DNA from: an uncultured Collinsella sp.
GTDB lineage: Bacteria > Actinomycetota > Coriobacteriia > Coriobacteriales > Coriobacteriaceae
Assembly: GCA_934675795.1 (NCBI GenBank)
Contig: CAKURW010000011.1
Span: 1 to 46,148, forward strand
Length of the DNA stretch: 46,148 bases
Direction of reading: 5' to 3'
Positions 25,093 through 31,477 of the stretch are shown in pieces (within the stretch, counting starts at the first letter, position 1; each line of letters opens with the position of its first letter). Under the pieces are notes generated by a model. The model had not been told where the DNA came from and did not search any database. It was given only the letters and a program-made list of their open reading frames with translations. Both the position numbers and the translations under genes were made by a program.

Positions 25093-25344
25093 ATGAGGGA
25101 GAAGCGCCCGGCGCTTGTCATCACGTTTCCCACCACGGCGGCCGCCATGGGTTGCGAGTCCCTGTGCATCGAGCGCGGTCTTCCCGGGCGGACGATTCCC
25201 GTGCCCGGGGAGGTCGCTGCCGGCTGCGGTTTGGCGTGGAAGGCGTTGCCTGTCGATGAGGAGCTGCTGCGCGGCGAACTCGCCGCGGCGGGCGTTCCAA
25301 CTGAGGGCTATACCGTGATTAATATGTGGGAGGTCGTGCGATGA
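25093..25344 (+). CDS. DUF3343 family protein
   Basis: An 83-residue protein of the DUF3343 family (putative Se/S carrier-like). It has the family N-terminus ALVITFPTTAAAM and a cysteine in SLCIERGL and another in GCGLAWK. Its function is unknown, but it recurs beside yedF, selD and cysteine desulfurase genes, suggesting a small carrier or adaptor. The ATG at 25093 follows GGAG. Its stop overlaps the start of the desulfurase gene (ATGA), so the two are translationally coupled. Confidence 0.85.
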   Translation: MREKRPALVITFPTTAAAMGCESLCIERGLPGRTIPVPGEVAAGCGLAWKALPVDEELLRGELAAAGVPTEGYTVINMWEVVR

Positions 25345-26480
25345 TCTACCTGGATAACGCGGCGACGACCATGCACAAGCCGCAGACGGTCATCGATGCC
25401 GTGACGCAGGCGATGTGCTCGCTCGGCAATGCCGGACGCGGCGCGACGTCGGGTGCGCTCGACGCGGCGCGTACCATCCACGGCTGCCGTGCCAAGCTCG
25501 CGCGCCTTTTGGGTTGCCCGAGGGCGGACCATGTGTGCTTTACGCCCAACTCCACGGCGGCGCTCAACACCGCCATCAACGGGGTGGTGTGCCCCGGCGA
25601 CCGCGTGGTCACGACGGTGCTCGAGCACAACTCGGTGCTACGTCCGCTCAACCGCTTGGCGACGGAGCAGGGTGTGACGGTTGAGCATGCGGGCTGTGAT
25701 ACCAACGGCGTGCTCGACTACGACGAACTCGAGCAGCTGGTCACGCCGGGCACGCGTGCCGTGGTGGTGACGCACGCCTCCAATGTGACCGGCAACGCGG
25801 TCGACATTGCGCGCGTAGCGGCCATGGCCCATGCGGCCGGCGCGCTGGTGATCGTCGATGCCTCGCAGTCTGCCGGTACGGCGCATATCGATATGCGGGC
25901 CATGGGGCTCGACGTGGTGTGCTTTACCGGCCACAAGGGGCTCATGGGCCCGCAGGGCACCGGCGGTCTGGCCGTGGCGGAGGGCATTGAAGTGGCTCCG
26001 TGGGCCATGGGCGGCACCGGTGTACACAGCTTCGATGAGCTGCAGCCATTGGAGTGGCCCACACGCCTAGAGGCCGGTACGCTCAACGGACATGGCATCA
26101 CGGGCCTTTCCGCTGGCCTCGACTTTATCGAGGCCCAGGGTGGGGTCGACGCGATTGCTGCCCACGAGCGTGCGCTCGCCGATCGCTTCCTTGCCGGCGT
26201 GCGCGAGATTCCGGGGATTAAGCTCTACGGTGCCTTTGACCAGCCGACGCGCTCGGCGATCGTGTCGCTCAACGTTGGCGATATCGACTCTGCCGAGATC
26301 TCGGATGCGCTCATGCAGGGGTGGGGGATTGCGACGCGCCCCGGCGCCCATTGCGCCCCGCTCATGCACCGTGCGCTGGGGACCGAGCGCCAGGGCGTCG
26401 TCCGTTTCTCGTTTGGGTATTTCAACACGACCGAAGAAGTCGACACGGCTATCGATGCTCTGTGCGATTTAGCCTGCTAA
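25341..26480 (+). CDS. Cysteine desulfurase-like class V aminotransferase
   Basis: PLP-dependent enzyme of 379 residues in the NifS/SufS group. It would remove sulfur or selenium from cysteine or selenocysteine as an enzyme-bound persulfide or selenide. The schiff-base lysine is Lys199 in CFTGHKGLMGPQG, and the catalytic cysteine Cys338 lies in RPGAHCAPL. The N-terminus MIYLDNAATTMHKP is typical. This branch is often annotated as a class V aminotransferase next to DUF3343. Start overlaps the DUF3343 stop. It is the last gene of the redox/selenium block and is closed by a strong terminator. Whether it feeds SelD or the Fe-S enzymes upstream is open. Confidence 0.9.
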   Translation: MIYLDNAATTMHKPQTVIDAVTQAMCSLGNAGRGATSGALDAARTIHGCRAKLARLLGCPRADHVCFTPNSTAALNTAINGVVCPGDRVVTTVLEHNSVLRPLNRLATEQGVTVEHAGCDTNGVLDYDELEQLVTPGTRAVVVTHASNVTGNAVDIARVAAMAHAAGALVIVDASQSAGTAHIDMRAMGLDVVCFTGHKGLMGPQGTGGLAVAEGIEVAPWAMGGTGVHSFDELQPLEWPTRLEAGTLNGHGITGLSAGLDFIEAQGGVDAIAAHERALADRFLAGVREIPGIKLYGAFDQPTRSAIVSLNVGDIDSAEISDALMQGWGIATRPGAHCAPLMHRALGTERQGVVRFSFGYFNTTEEVDTAIDALCDLAC

Positions 26481-26503
26481 AACTGCTAGACCGTTTATAC
26501 TTG

Positions 26504-26534
26504 CGGGACGGGTGTTTTTGCCCGTCCCGTTTTT
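26504..26534 (+). terminator. Terminator after the desulfurase gene
   Basis: CGGGACGGG (26504-26512) pairs perfectly with CCCGTCCCG (26521-26529), followed by TTTTT. Confidence 0.92.
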
Positions 26535-26557
26535 GTTTCGACCCGAAAGGTGTGTCT

Positions 26558-27916
26558 ATGGCCTCATCCGCGCCGCGCGGTCTGCGCTCCGACCATGTCG
26601 TCACCGTCGGCATCGCCCTGTTCTCGATGCTCTTTGGCGCCGGCAACCTCATTATTCCACCACTGCTGGCGCTGCAGGCAGGTTCTGCCACGCCGGTCGC
26701 CATGCTCGGCTTTCTCATCGCCGCCATCGGCCTGCCCGTCATGGGCTTTATCGCCGTGGCGCTTGCCGGAACGGCGCGCGAGCTTGCCGGCCGCGTGCAC
26801 CCCAAGTTCGGTGAGTTCTTTGTCGCGGCGGTCTATTTAGCGATCGGCCCGTGCCTGGCCATTCCGCGTACGAGCTCCACGGCCTTCGAGATGCTGGTGC
26901 CACTGCTGCCCGAGGGCGTCTCGCTTGGCACGGCTCGCCTGGTGTTTGCCGTTGGCTTCTTTGTCGTCGCGTTTGCGCTCACGCTGCGTCCGGGCGTCAT
27001 CACGCGCGTGCTCGGTCGCATTACGGGCCCCGCGCTCATTGCGCTTATCGTGCTGGTTGTGGGTGCCGCTGTGGTCTCGCCGTTGGGTCCCGCTGCCGCG
27101 CCGCAGGCTCCCTACAATGCCGGTGCTGCCGTGCAGGGCTTTTTGACCGGCTACCAGACCATGGACCTGCTTGCGTCGCTCGCCTTTGGCATCATCATCG
27201 CCGAGACCATCCATGAGCTCGGCGTTACCGACGATAAGCGCGTGGCCTTCGAGATCTCGCGTTCGGGTGTGATCGCCGGCGTACTCATGGCCATCATCTA
27301 CTGCGGCCTGGCGCTTGCCGGTATGCAGCTCGGCACGGTTATGCCCTACGCCACCAACGGCGCCGCGATCCTTGCGCGTTCGGCCTCTATGCACTTTGGC
27401 CTAGCCGGCACGGTCGTGGTCTTTGCGATTTTCTTCCTCGCCTGCATGAATGTGTGTATTGGCCTTATCAGCTGCTGCTCGCGTTACTTCTGCGAGACGT
27501 ATGTGGTCGAAGGGGGAGCGGAGGCTTCCGAGGAGGCCATGCGTCGTCCCTTCGCGATTCTCGCCTTTGTGTTCGCGGCGTTTTCGTGCGTGCTCTCCAA
27601 CGTGGGCCTCGACGTGATCCTTATGTTCTCGGTGCCTATGCTCAATGCCCTGTATCCCGTTGCCATTGTGCTGGTACTTATGGGCCTGATGCACGGCTTT
27701 TGCGACGCGCATCCGCAGGTGTGGGTCTGGGTCGGCGGCGTTGTCGCGGTGCAGAGCGTGATCACCTCGGTTCGCGACGCATTCTTTGCGGGCGCGTGGC
27801 TGCCGTTCGATGCGTTGCCGCTGGCGGACATTGGAGCCGCGTGGGCACCGGTCGCCGTGGTGGCGTTTGTGATCGGTCTGCTCCACAGCAAGTTTGTCGC
27901 ACATTCGAGGAGCTAG
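26558..27916 (+). CDS. brnQ: Branched-chain amino acid carrier BrnQ
   Basis: Inner-membrane symporter of the LIVCS family, 452 residues with about 12 hydrophobic segments. It imports leucine, isoleucine and valine with sodium or protons. The family marks are the first helix ALFSMLFGAGNLIIPP, the GPCLAIPRTSSTAFEM segment, and GFLTGYQTMDLLASLAFG. The frame is open far upstream through the terminator and the end of the previous gene, but the ATG at 26558 with GAAAGGTG before it gives the standard N-terminus. It is a single gene. Confidence 0.93.
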   Translation: MASSAPRGLRSDHVVTVGIALFSMLFGAGNLIIPPLLALQAGSATPVAMLGFLIAAIGLPVMGFIAVALAGTARELAGRVHPKFGEFFVAAVYLAIGPCLAIPRTSSTAFEMLVPLLPEGVSLGTARLVFAVGFFVVAFALTLRPGVITRVLGRITGPALIALIVLVVGAAVVSPLGPAAAPQAPYNAGAAVQGFLTGYQTMDLLASLAFGIIIAETIHELGVTDDKRVAFEISRSGVIAGVLMAIIYCGLALAGMQLGTVMPYATNGAAILARSASMHFGLAGTVVVFAIFFLACMNVCIGLISCCSRYFCETYVVEGGAEASEEAMRRPFAILAFVFAAFSCVLSNVGLDVILMFSVPMLNALYPVAIVLVLMGLMHGFCDAHPQVWVWVGGVVAVQSVITSVRDAFFAGAWLPFDALPLADIGAAWAPVAVVAFVIGLLHSKFVAHSRS

Positions 27917-27927
27917 GGTTTCTGCGC

Positions 27928-27956
27928 TTGCACAGGCGGGGAGTCTCCCCTATAAT
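27928..27956 (+). promoter_or_regulatory. Promoter of the tRNA-Pro/tRNA-Gly unit
   Basis: TTGCAC (27928-27933), a 17-base spacer and a perfect TATAAT (27951-27956) form a strong promoter about 50 bases before tRNA-Pro. Confidence 0.85.
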
Positions 27957-28007
27957 TTCCTTCGCTTTGGGACACGCAAGGTTTAGACCTTAGCTGCTCA
28001 ACACCTT

Positions 28008-28084
28008 CGGGACGTGGCGCAGTTTGGTAGCGCGCCTGCTTTGGGAGCAGGATGTCGCAGGTTCAAATCCTGTCGTCCCGACCA
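28008..28084 (+). tRNA. tRNA-Pro (TGG)
   Basis: A 77-base cloverleaf with the acceptor stem CGGGACG/CGTCCCG, anticodon stem CCTGC/GCAGG with loop TTTGGGA (anticodon TGG), T-loop GTTCAAATCC, discriminator A and an encoded CCA end. Confidence 0.96.
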
Positions 28085-28090
28085 TATCTT

Positions 28091-28164
28091 GCGGGCGTAG
28101 TTCAATGGCAGAACCCCAGCCTTCCAAGCTGATGACGCGGGTTCGATTCCCGTCGCCCGCTCCA
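28091..28164 (+). tRNA. tRNA-Gly (TCC)
   Basis: A 74-base cloverleaf with the acceptor stem GCGGGCG/CGCCCGC, anticodon loop CTTCCAA (anticodon TCC), T-loop GTTCGATTCC, discriminator T and an encoded CCA end. It is cotranscribed with tRNA-Pro, 6 bases downstream. Confidence 0.96.
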
Positions 28165-28175
28165 TAAGATAGCTT

Positions 28176-28211
28176 AACGGCTCTGATTCCCTTTGGGATC
28201 AGAGCCGTTTT
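28176..28211 (+). terminator. Terminator of the tRNA unit
   Basis: AACGGCTCTGATTCC (28176-28190) pairs with GGGATCAGAGCCGTT (28195-28209), followed by TTTT overlapping its end. Confidence 0.9.
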
Positions 28212-28244
28212 CGTAAACGTGCCGGGGACCCCACATCCCCACCT

Positions 28245-28312
28245 AAGTTGCGGTGAAATACGGACTGTTTTTCGGCTTTTATGGCCCATGTAGTCCGTAT
28301 TTCACCGCAACT
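28245..28312. repeat. Palindromic repeat family, copy 3
   Basis: A perfect 21-bp inverted repeat (28246-28266 with 28292-28312) beginning AAGTTGCGGTGAAATACGG. Together with copy 4 (29527) it brackets the AbiEi/DUF559-like gene, and the arms of the two copies are identical over their first 22 bases. Between this copy and that gene (28313-28476) I see no other feature. Confidence 0.93.
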
Positions 28313-28476
28313 ATTTGTAAGGTTGGATTTTGATGCCGTTGGGAGGGTCGTAGCGACCGTCTACCGAGAGTGGAAATATTTTTTGAAGCTCTGACCTGCG
28401 GCGTCAAGCTTTTGGTCAGCTTTTGGCAAGGCCTGCGAACGGAAGCATGCGATAGCGTAATGGTATTCTCTCCGCC

Positions 28477-29499
28477 GTGATGGTTATGGGGTTGGCCATG
28501 CTCGATAAAGGCAAACATTTTCCGCAGTCATATGCAAGGATGCTATTCTCGGCCGTTGGAATTCATCAAGATGGACAGCTGCTTATAACAATTGATCCTT
28601 GGGAAGAACGCCGTGCGCGCGAGCTTATGCAGGAAGAGCTTATGCTTCGTCTTTACAACCACGTGTATGCGGATCCGGTCTATTGGAATAATCTTGGGGT
28701 TGAAGATCGCATCTTTCAGCTGGCATCCGCTATTGCGGTCGTTGAACCGGATGCTGTGTTTTGCGGATCGACGGCAGCGCTGCTCTATGGCATCGGCTCG
28801 GCTTATACGCTTCTGGATAAAGTGCAAGTGCTGCTGCCTCGGTCTACAAGGCGCGATACGTATGAGTTCGTTGAATACAAGCGCTGGCGGGCGGGCGAAG
28901 TGTGGCGGCTCGGTCTGTTTACGCTGACGGATCCGTATCGAACGGTTGTTGATATCGCCCGAACGAGCGCCTTTCGCTATGCGCTGGGCTATGTCGATGG
29001 CTTGGCCCGTGAGTACGATGTCGAACGTGAAGAGCTGCGAGCATATGCGCAGGCAAATTGCCGAGGGTTGCATGGCATCGCGCGTGCTTTTGACGTTTTT
29101 GAGCATATGGACGGCAGGTCAGACAATGGTGGCGAGTCCGAGGCGAGAGCAGCGATGATTCTCGCTGGGGTTGCCGCGCCTGAGCTTCAAGTTGAGATAA
29201 CGCGACCGGGAAACGCTGGTTATTATCTAGCAGATTATGGCTGGCAGATGCCAGACGGCTCATGGACGCTGGCAGAGCTGCATGGGCTGGGTAAGTTTGA
29301 AGACGAAGCTCAAGATGATCCAGAGCAAGCGGCGGCAAAAACCTATCGAGCGGCCCTCATGCGCGACGCGAACCTTCGCGCCATGGGCCACAACGTCATT
29401 CATTTCAAACTTTCGGACACCTACGACGTGGAATCGTTCGGTGCCATGATGCGCGGTTACGGCATTCCGACAACAAAACCCTACGCCGACTCCCGATAG
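28477..29499 (+). CDS. AbiEi-like / DUF559-type endonuclease-fold protein
   Basis: A protein of up to 340 residues, not confidently named. The middle region (about 95-165, with FCGSTAALLYGIG, LLDKVQVLLPRS, and DPYRTVVDIART) resembles AbiEi-type antitoxin proteins. The C-terminal 120 residues look like a DUF559/Vsr-type PD-(D/E)XK fold: Glu222, Asp253 in LADYGW, and ELHGLGKF with Glu268 and Lys273, then RAALMRDANLRAMGHNVIHF. The usual Asp of the ExDG motif is His here, so nuclease activity is uncertain. The start is unclear (GTG 28477, or ATG 28480, 28486 or 28498), without a good ribosome site. Codon use is more AT-rich than in the neighbours. Two repeat copies flank it and tRNA genes lie upstream, which suggests horizontal transfer. 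Confidence 0.65.
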   Translation: MMVMGLAMLDKGKHFPQSYARMLFSAVGIHQDGQLLITIDPWEERRARELMQEELMLRLYNHVYADPVYWNNLGVEDRIFQLASAIAVVEPDAVFCGSTAALLYGIGSAYTLLDKVQVLLPRSTRRDTYEFVEYKRWRAGEVWRLGLFTLTDPYRTVVDIARTSAFRYALGYVDGLAREYDVEREELRAYAQANCRGLHGIARAFDVFEHMDGRSDNGGESEARAAMILAGVAAPELQVEITRPGNAGYYLADYGWQMPDGSWTLAELHGLGKFEDEAQDDPEQAAAKTYRAALMRDANLRAMGHNVIHFKLSDTYDVESFGAMMRGYGIPTTKPYADSR

Positions 29500-29526
29500 C
29501 GAAATCGTTCGCAGCCAACCTTTAAT

Positions 29527-29595
29527 AAGTTGCGGTGAAATACGGACTATCGAGGCCTTTAAAGGCGTGAAATAGTCCGTATTTCACCGCAACTT
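29527..29595. repeat. Palindromic repeat family, copy 4
   Basis: A perfect 24-bp inverted repeat (29527-29550 with 29572-29595) beginning AAGTTGCGGTGAAATACGG, with an inner GCCTTT/AAAGGC stem. It lies between the convergent AbiEi-like and PIN toxin genes. Confidence 0.93.
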
Positions 29596-29640
29596 AGGAG
29601 GGGATGGGGCTGAGGGGCGGGCGATGCCGTTGCCTGTCGG

Positions 29641-30138
29641 TTAGTGGCGGGGTTGGTGGCGGAGCTTGTCGATGGTGGCGTCGGTGCTGTGACTGCGGGC
29701 GTCGGTGCTTCGACTGCGGGAGTCGGTGCTTCGGCTGCGGGCTTCGGCTGCGGTTTGGCGCTTGTGGCGGTAATCGATCATGCCTTGGATGATGGGCTTG
29801 CCAAAGCTCACGACATCATCGTTGTAGATGGCGGTTCGGGCTGCGAGGAGGCAGTCGGTAAAGTCCATATGGGTCTTGCCAAAGAGTTTGACGGCAAGGG
29901 CGACAACGGTGGGCTCGTCGACCATGACGTCATCGAGCAGCCTTTTCAAGGCCGCGGCAATCTCAACGCGGGGAACCTTATAGACGTCGCGCAGCGTGAC
30001 CACGACGCGCGTGATGATTTCGGGGTAGACACGAGCGGTGCGCGTGGCGATGACCTTGGCGGCACGCGGTGACAGAACTTCGTCGTCGTCAAGCAGGTAG
30101 CGCAGGATGACGGTCTCGTCGATGATGGTGCTACTCAT
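29641..30138 (-). CDS. PIN-domain toxin
   Basis: A 165-residue PIN-domain protein, the likely ribonuclease toxin of a type II toxin-antitoxin pair. The N-terminal IIDETVILRYLLDDDE with its first acidic residue and the later MDFTDCLLAA with two aspartates are the PIN metal-binding framework; the Asn often found after the first Asp is replaced by Glu-Thr. The last 35 residues are an unusual tail of RSRSTD-type heptads encoded by 21-base tandem repeats. Its start overlaps the antitoxin stop by 8 bases, as usual for coupled toxin genes. Confidence 0.85.
   Translation of the reverse strand: MSSTIIDETVILRYLLDDDEVLSPRAAKVIATRTARVYPEIITRVVVTLRDVYKVPRVEIAAALKRLLDDVMVDEPTVVALAVKLFGKTHMDFTDCLLAARTAIYNDDVVSFGKPIIQGMIDYRHKRQTAAEARSRSTDSRSRSTDARSHSTDATIDKLRHQPRH
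29680..29753. repeat. 21-base coding tandem repeats in the PIN toxin
   Basis: Three consecutive 21-base units beginning GTCGGTGCT (29680-29700, 29701-29721, 29722-29742) plus a partial fourth encode the heptads at the toxin C-terminus. Units differ by one to three bases. Confidence 0.9.
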
Positions 30139-30457
30139 GGATATCTACTTCCTCGGGACCCAAAATCGAATCGTCGCTTTCTGTGGCAAGATACTCAATC
30201 CAGGCATTGCGCTCCTCGGAGCGGCGATTGGGGTCCCCATATGCTTTGAGCGATCCATAGGCGGCGGTGCCGTCCTTTGAGCGCACGGCGACCGGCTTAA
30301 AGGGAAGCTTGCGCATCAAAATGCTCTGCGCGACAAAAAGACGGACGGCCTCGGCGAGCGATGTGCCCATGGCGTCGTAGAGATGCTCGGCATGCTGCTT
30401 GTCTTCCTCGCGAATGCGCACCTGCAGGATGGCTCGTTTTTGAGTCGATGACATCAC
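30131..30457 (-). CDS. RelB/DinJ-like antitoxin
   Basis: A 108-residue protein with an N-terminal ribbon-helix-helix type segment (RAILQVRIREEDKQHAEHLYDAMGT cut at residues 8-32, then SLAEAVRLFVAQSI) like RelB/DinJ antitoxins, and a longer acidic C-terminus that would wrap the toxin. It should bind its own promoter, alone and with the toxin. GGGAGG stands 6 bases before the ATG. The overlapping PIN toxin gene follows. Two palindromes upstream (30505-30518 and 30543-30560) are operator candidates. Confidence 0.85.
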   Translation of the reverse strand: MMSSTQKRAILQVRIREEDKQHAEHLYDAMGTSLAEAVRLFVAQSILMRKLPFKPVAVRSKDGTAAYGSLKAYGDPNRRSEERNAWIEYLATESDDSILGPEEVDIHE

Positions 30458-30504
30458 TGGCCTCCCTTAATGAGCGGGCAATATGAATAGTCAAATACAG
30501 TATC

Positions 30505-30518
30505 GGCTAATAATAGCC
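30505..30518. promoter_or_regulatory. Palindrome, antitoxin operator candidate
   Basis: GGCTA and TAGCC around ATAA, about 50 bases before the antitoxin start, a usual place for an autoregulated toxin-antitoxin operator. Confidence 0.4.
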
Positions 30519-30542
30519 AATTTTATAACGACTACTTTATTG

Positions 30543-30560
30543 CACTCAAGTAATTGAGTG
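30543..30560. promoter_or_regulatory. Palindrome CACTCAA-GTAA-TTGAGTG
   Basis: A perfect 7+4+7 inverted repeat about 90 bases before the antitoxin start and 320 before the ferredoxin gene. It could serve either operon. Confidence 0.4.
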
Positions 30561-30679
30561 TGAACAATATTACAAACGTACTACATCCTTTAGAAGCGGG
30601 CGTGAAATCTCTCTCGAACGTACGCGTGTAATACACTCACCTTTATATCCTATCGAGAATAATTCCAACCTGCCAAAAC

Positions 30680-30705
30680 CCCTGCAATACACCCGTATTG
30701 CAGGG
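30680..30705. promoter_or_regulatory. Long palindrome upstream of the formate hydrogenlyase cluster
   Basis: A perfect 11-bp inverted repeat with a 4-base centre. There is no U-tract, so an operator for a regulator of the formate hydrogenlyase genes, or a leader stem, is more likely than a terminator. Confidence 0.45.
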
Positions 30706-30882
30706 CTTATGCTCAAGTTTGCCCCCTGCAACTGCGTATATTCAACCTGTATACCGTTGGAGAAATTCTACCGAGTGCCTGTTTCGCCGCATGCATTCGA
30801 TACGCCGATGCCAGGCCACGGGCGGCTTGGGGCAACGTCGACAGGGTTTCTCCGGCATGGGATTCAGGAGGGAGTGAACAAC

Positions 30883-31401
30883 ATGGGCAATAAACGAGTC
30901 GTAGCCGATTCCTCGCGCTGCATTGGGTGTCAAACCTGCATGGCGGCGTGTATCGAGGCACACGATATCCCCGGCAACATCGCCGCGCCGCGCCTGCGCG
31001 TGACGCGTACGTATGAGATCTCCGCACCGGTGGCTTGCCATCACTGCGAGGATGCCCCGTGCGCCAAGGCCTGCCCTACGGGCGCCTTGTTCTTTGATCC
31101 AAAGAACCATCGCATCGGCGTCAACGAGGACAACTGCATCGGCTGCAAGAGCTGCGTCATGGCCTGCCCCTTTGGCGCCGTGAGCGTGGCGACCACGCAG
31201 GTCCCCGTCTTGATGGGCGACGTGCGCGTGGGTTCGCAGACAAAGAGCTTCGTGCTCAAGTGCGACCTGTGCGTGGACCGTCCCGGCGGTCCGGCGTGTG
31301 CCGAGGCGTGCCCGACCAAGGGCCTCACCCTGGTAGACGAGGAGCGCCTGGCAGAACTGACTGCCGAGCGTGCCCGCGCCACCATCGAAAACGAGGCGTA
31401 G
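30883..31401 (+). CDS. Four-cluster ferredoxin subunit (HycB/HydN-like)
   Basis: A 172-residue electron carrier with four [4Fe-4S] cysteine sets: Cys13/16/19/23 (CIGCQTCMAAC), Cys52/55/60/64 (CHHCEDAPCAKAC), Cys85/88/91/95 (CIGCKSCVMAC) and Cys127/130/139/143. The cysteine pattern matches HycB, HyfA and HydN, which carry electrons from FdhF to the hydrogenase. The frame is open 58 codons upstream, but this ATG follows CAGGAGGGA and gives a normal ferredoxin N-terminus. It is the first gene of the cluster and lies 76 bases before fdhF, so it is likely FdhF's immediate partner. Confidence 0.92.
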   Translation: MGNKRVVADSSRCIGCQTCMAACIEAHDIPGNIAAPRLRVTRTYEISAPVACHHCEDAPCAKACPTGALFFDPKNHRIGVNEDNCIGCKSCVMACPFGAVSVATTQVPVLMGDVRVGSQTKSFVLKCDLCVDRPGGPACAEACPTKGLTLVDEERLAELTAERARATIENEA

Positions 31402-31477
31402 GCGGGCGGCCTTACAGGCCCAATGATTGTCAAATAAGTACCGAGCATTCGGTAGCAGAGAAAGGAAGGAGGGTGTC

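Larger units (their letters stand above)
30458..30882. other. AT-rich divergent region between antitoxin and formate hydrogenlyase genes
   Basis: This 425-base region is markedly more AT-rich than its surroundings and must carry the promoters of both divergent operons. It contains three clean palindromes: GGCTA-ATAA-TAGCC (30505-30518), CACTCAA-GTAA-TTGAGTG (30543-30560), and CCCTGCAATAC-ACCC-GTATTGCAGGG (30680-30705). No sigma-54 type -24/-12 pair was recognised, and no gene is convincing. Confidence 0.6.

Noticed and set aside
29680..29753. Tandem repeats as a CRISPR array
   Set aside because: The units are contiguous 21-base copies without spacers and lie in frame inside the PIN toxin gene.
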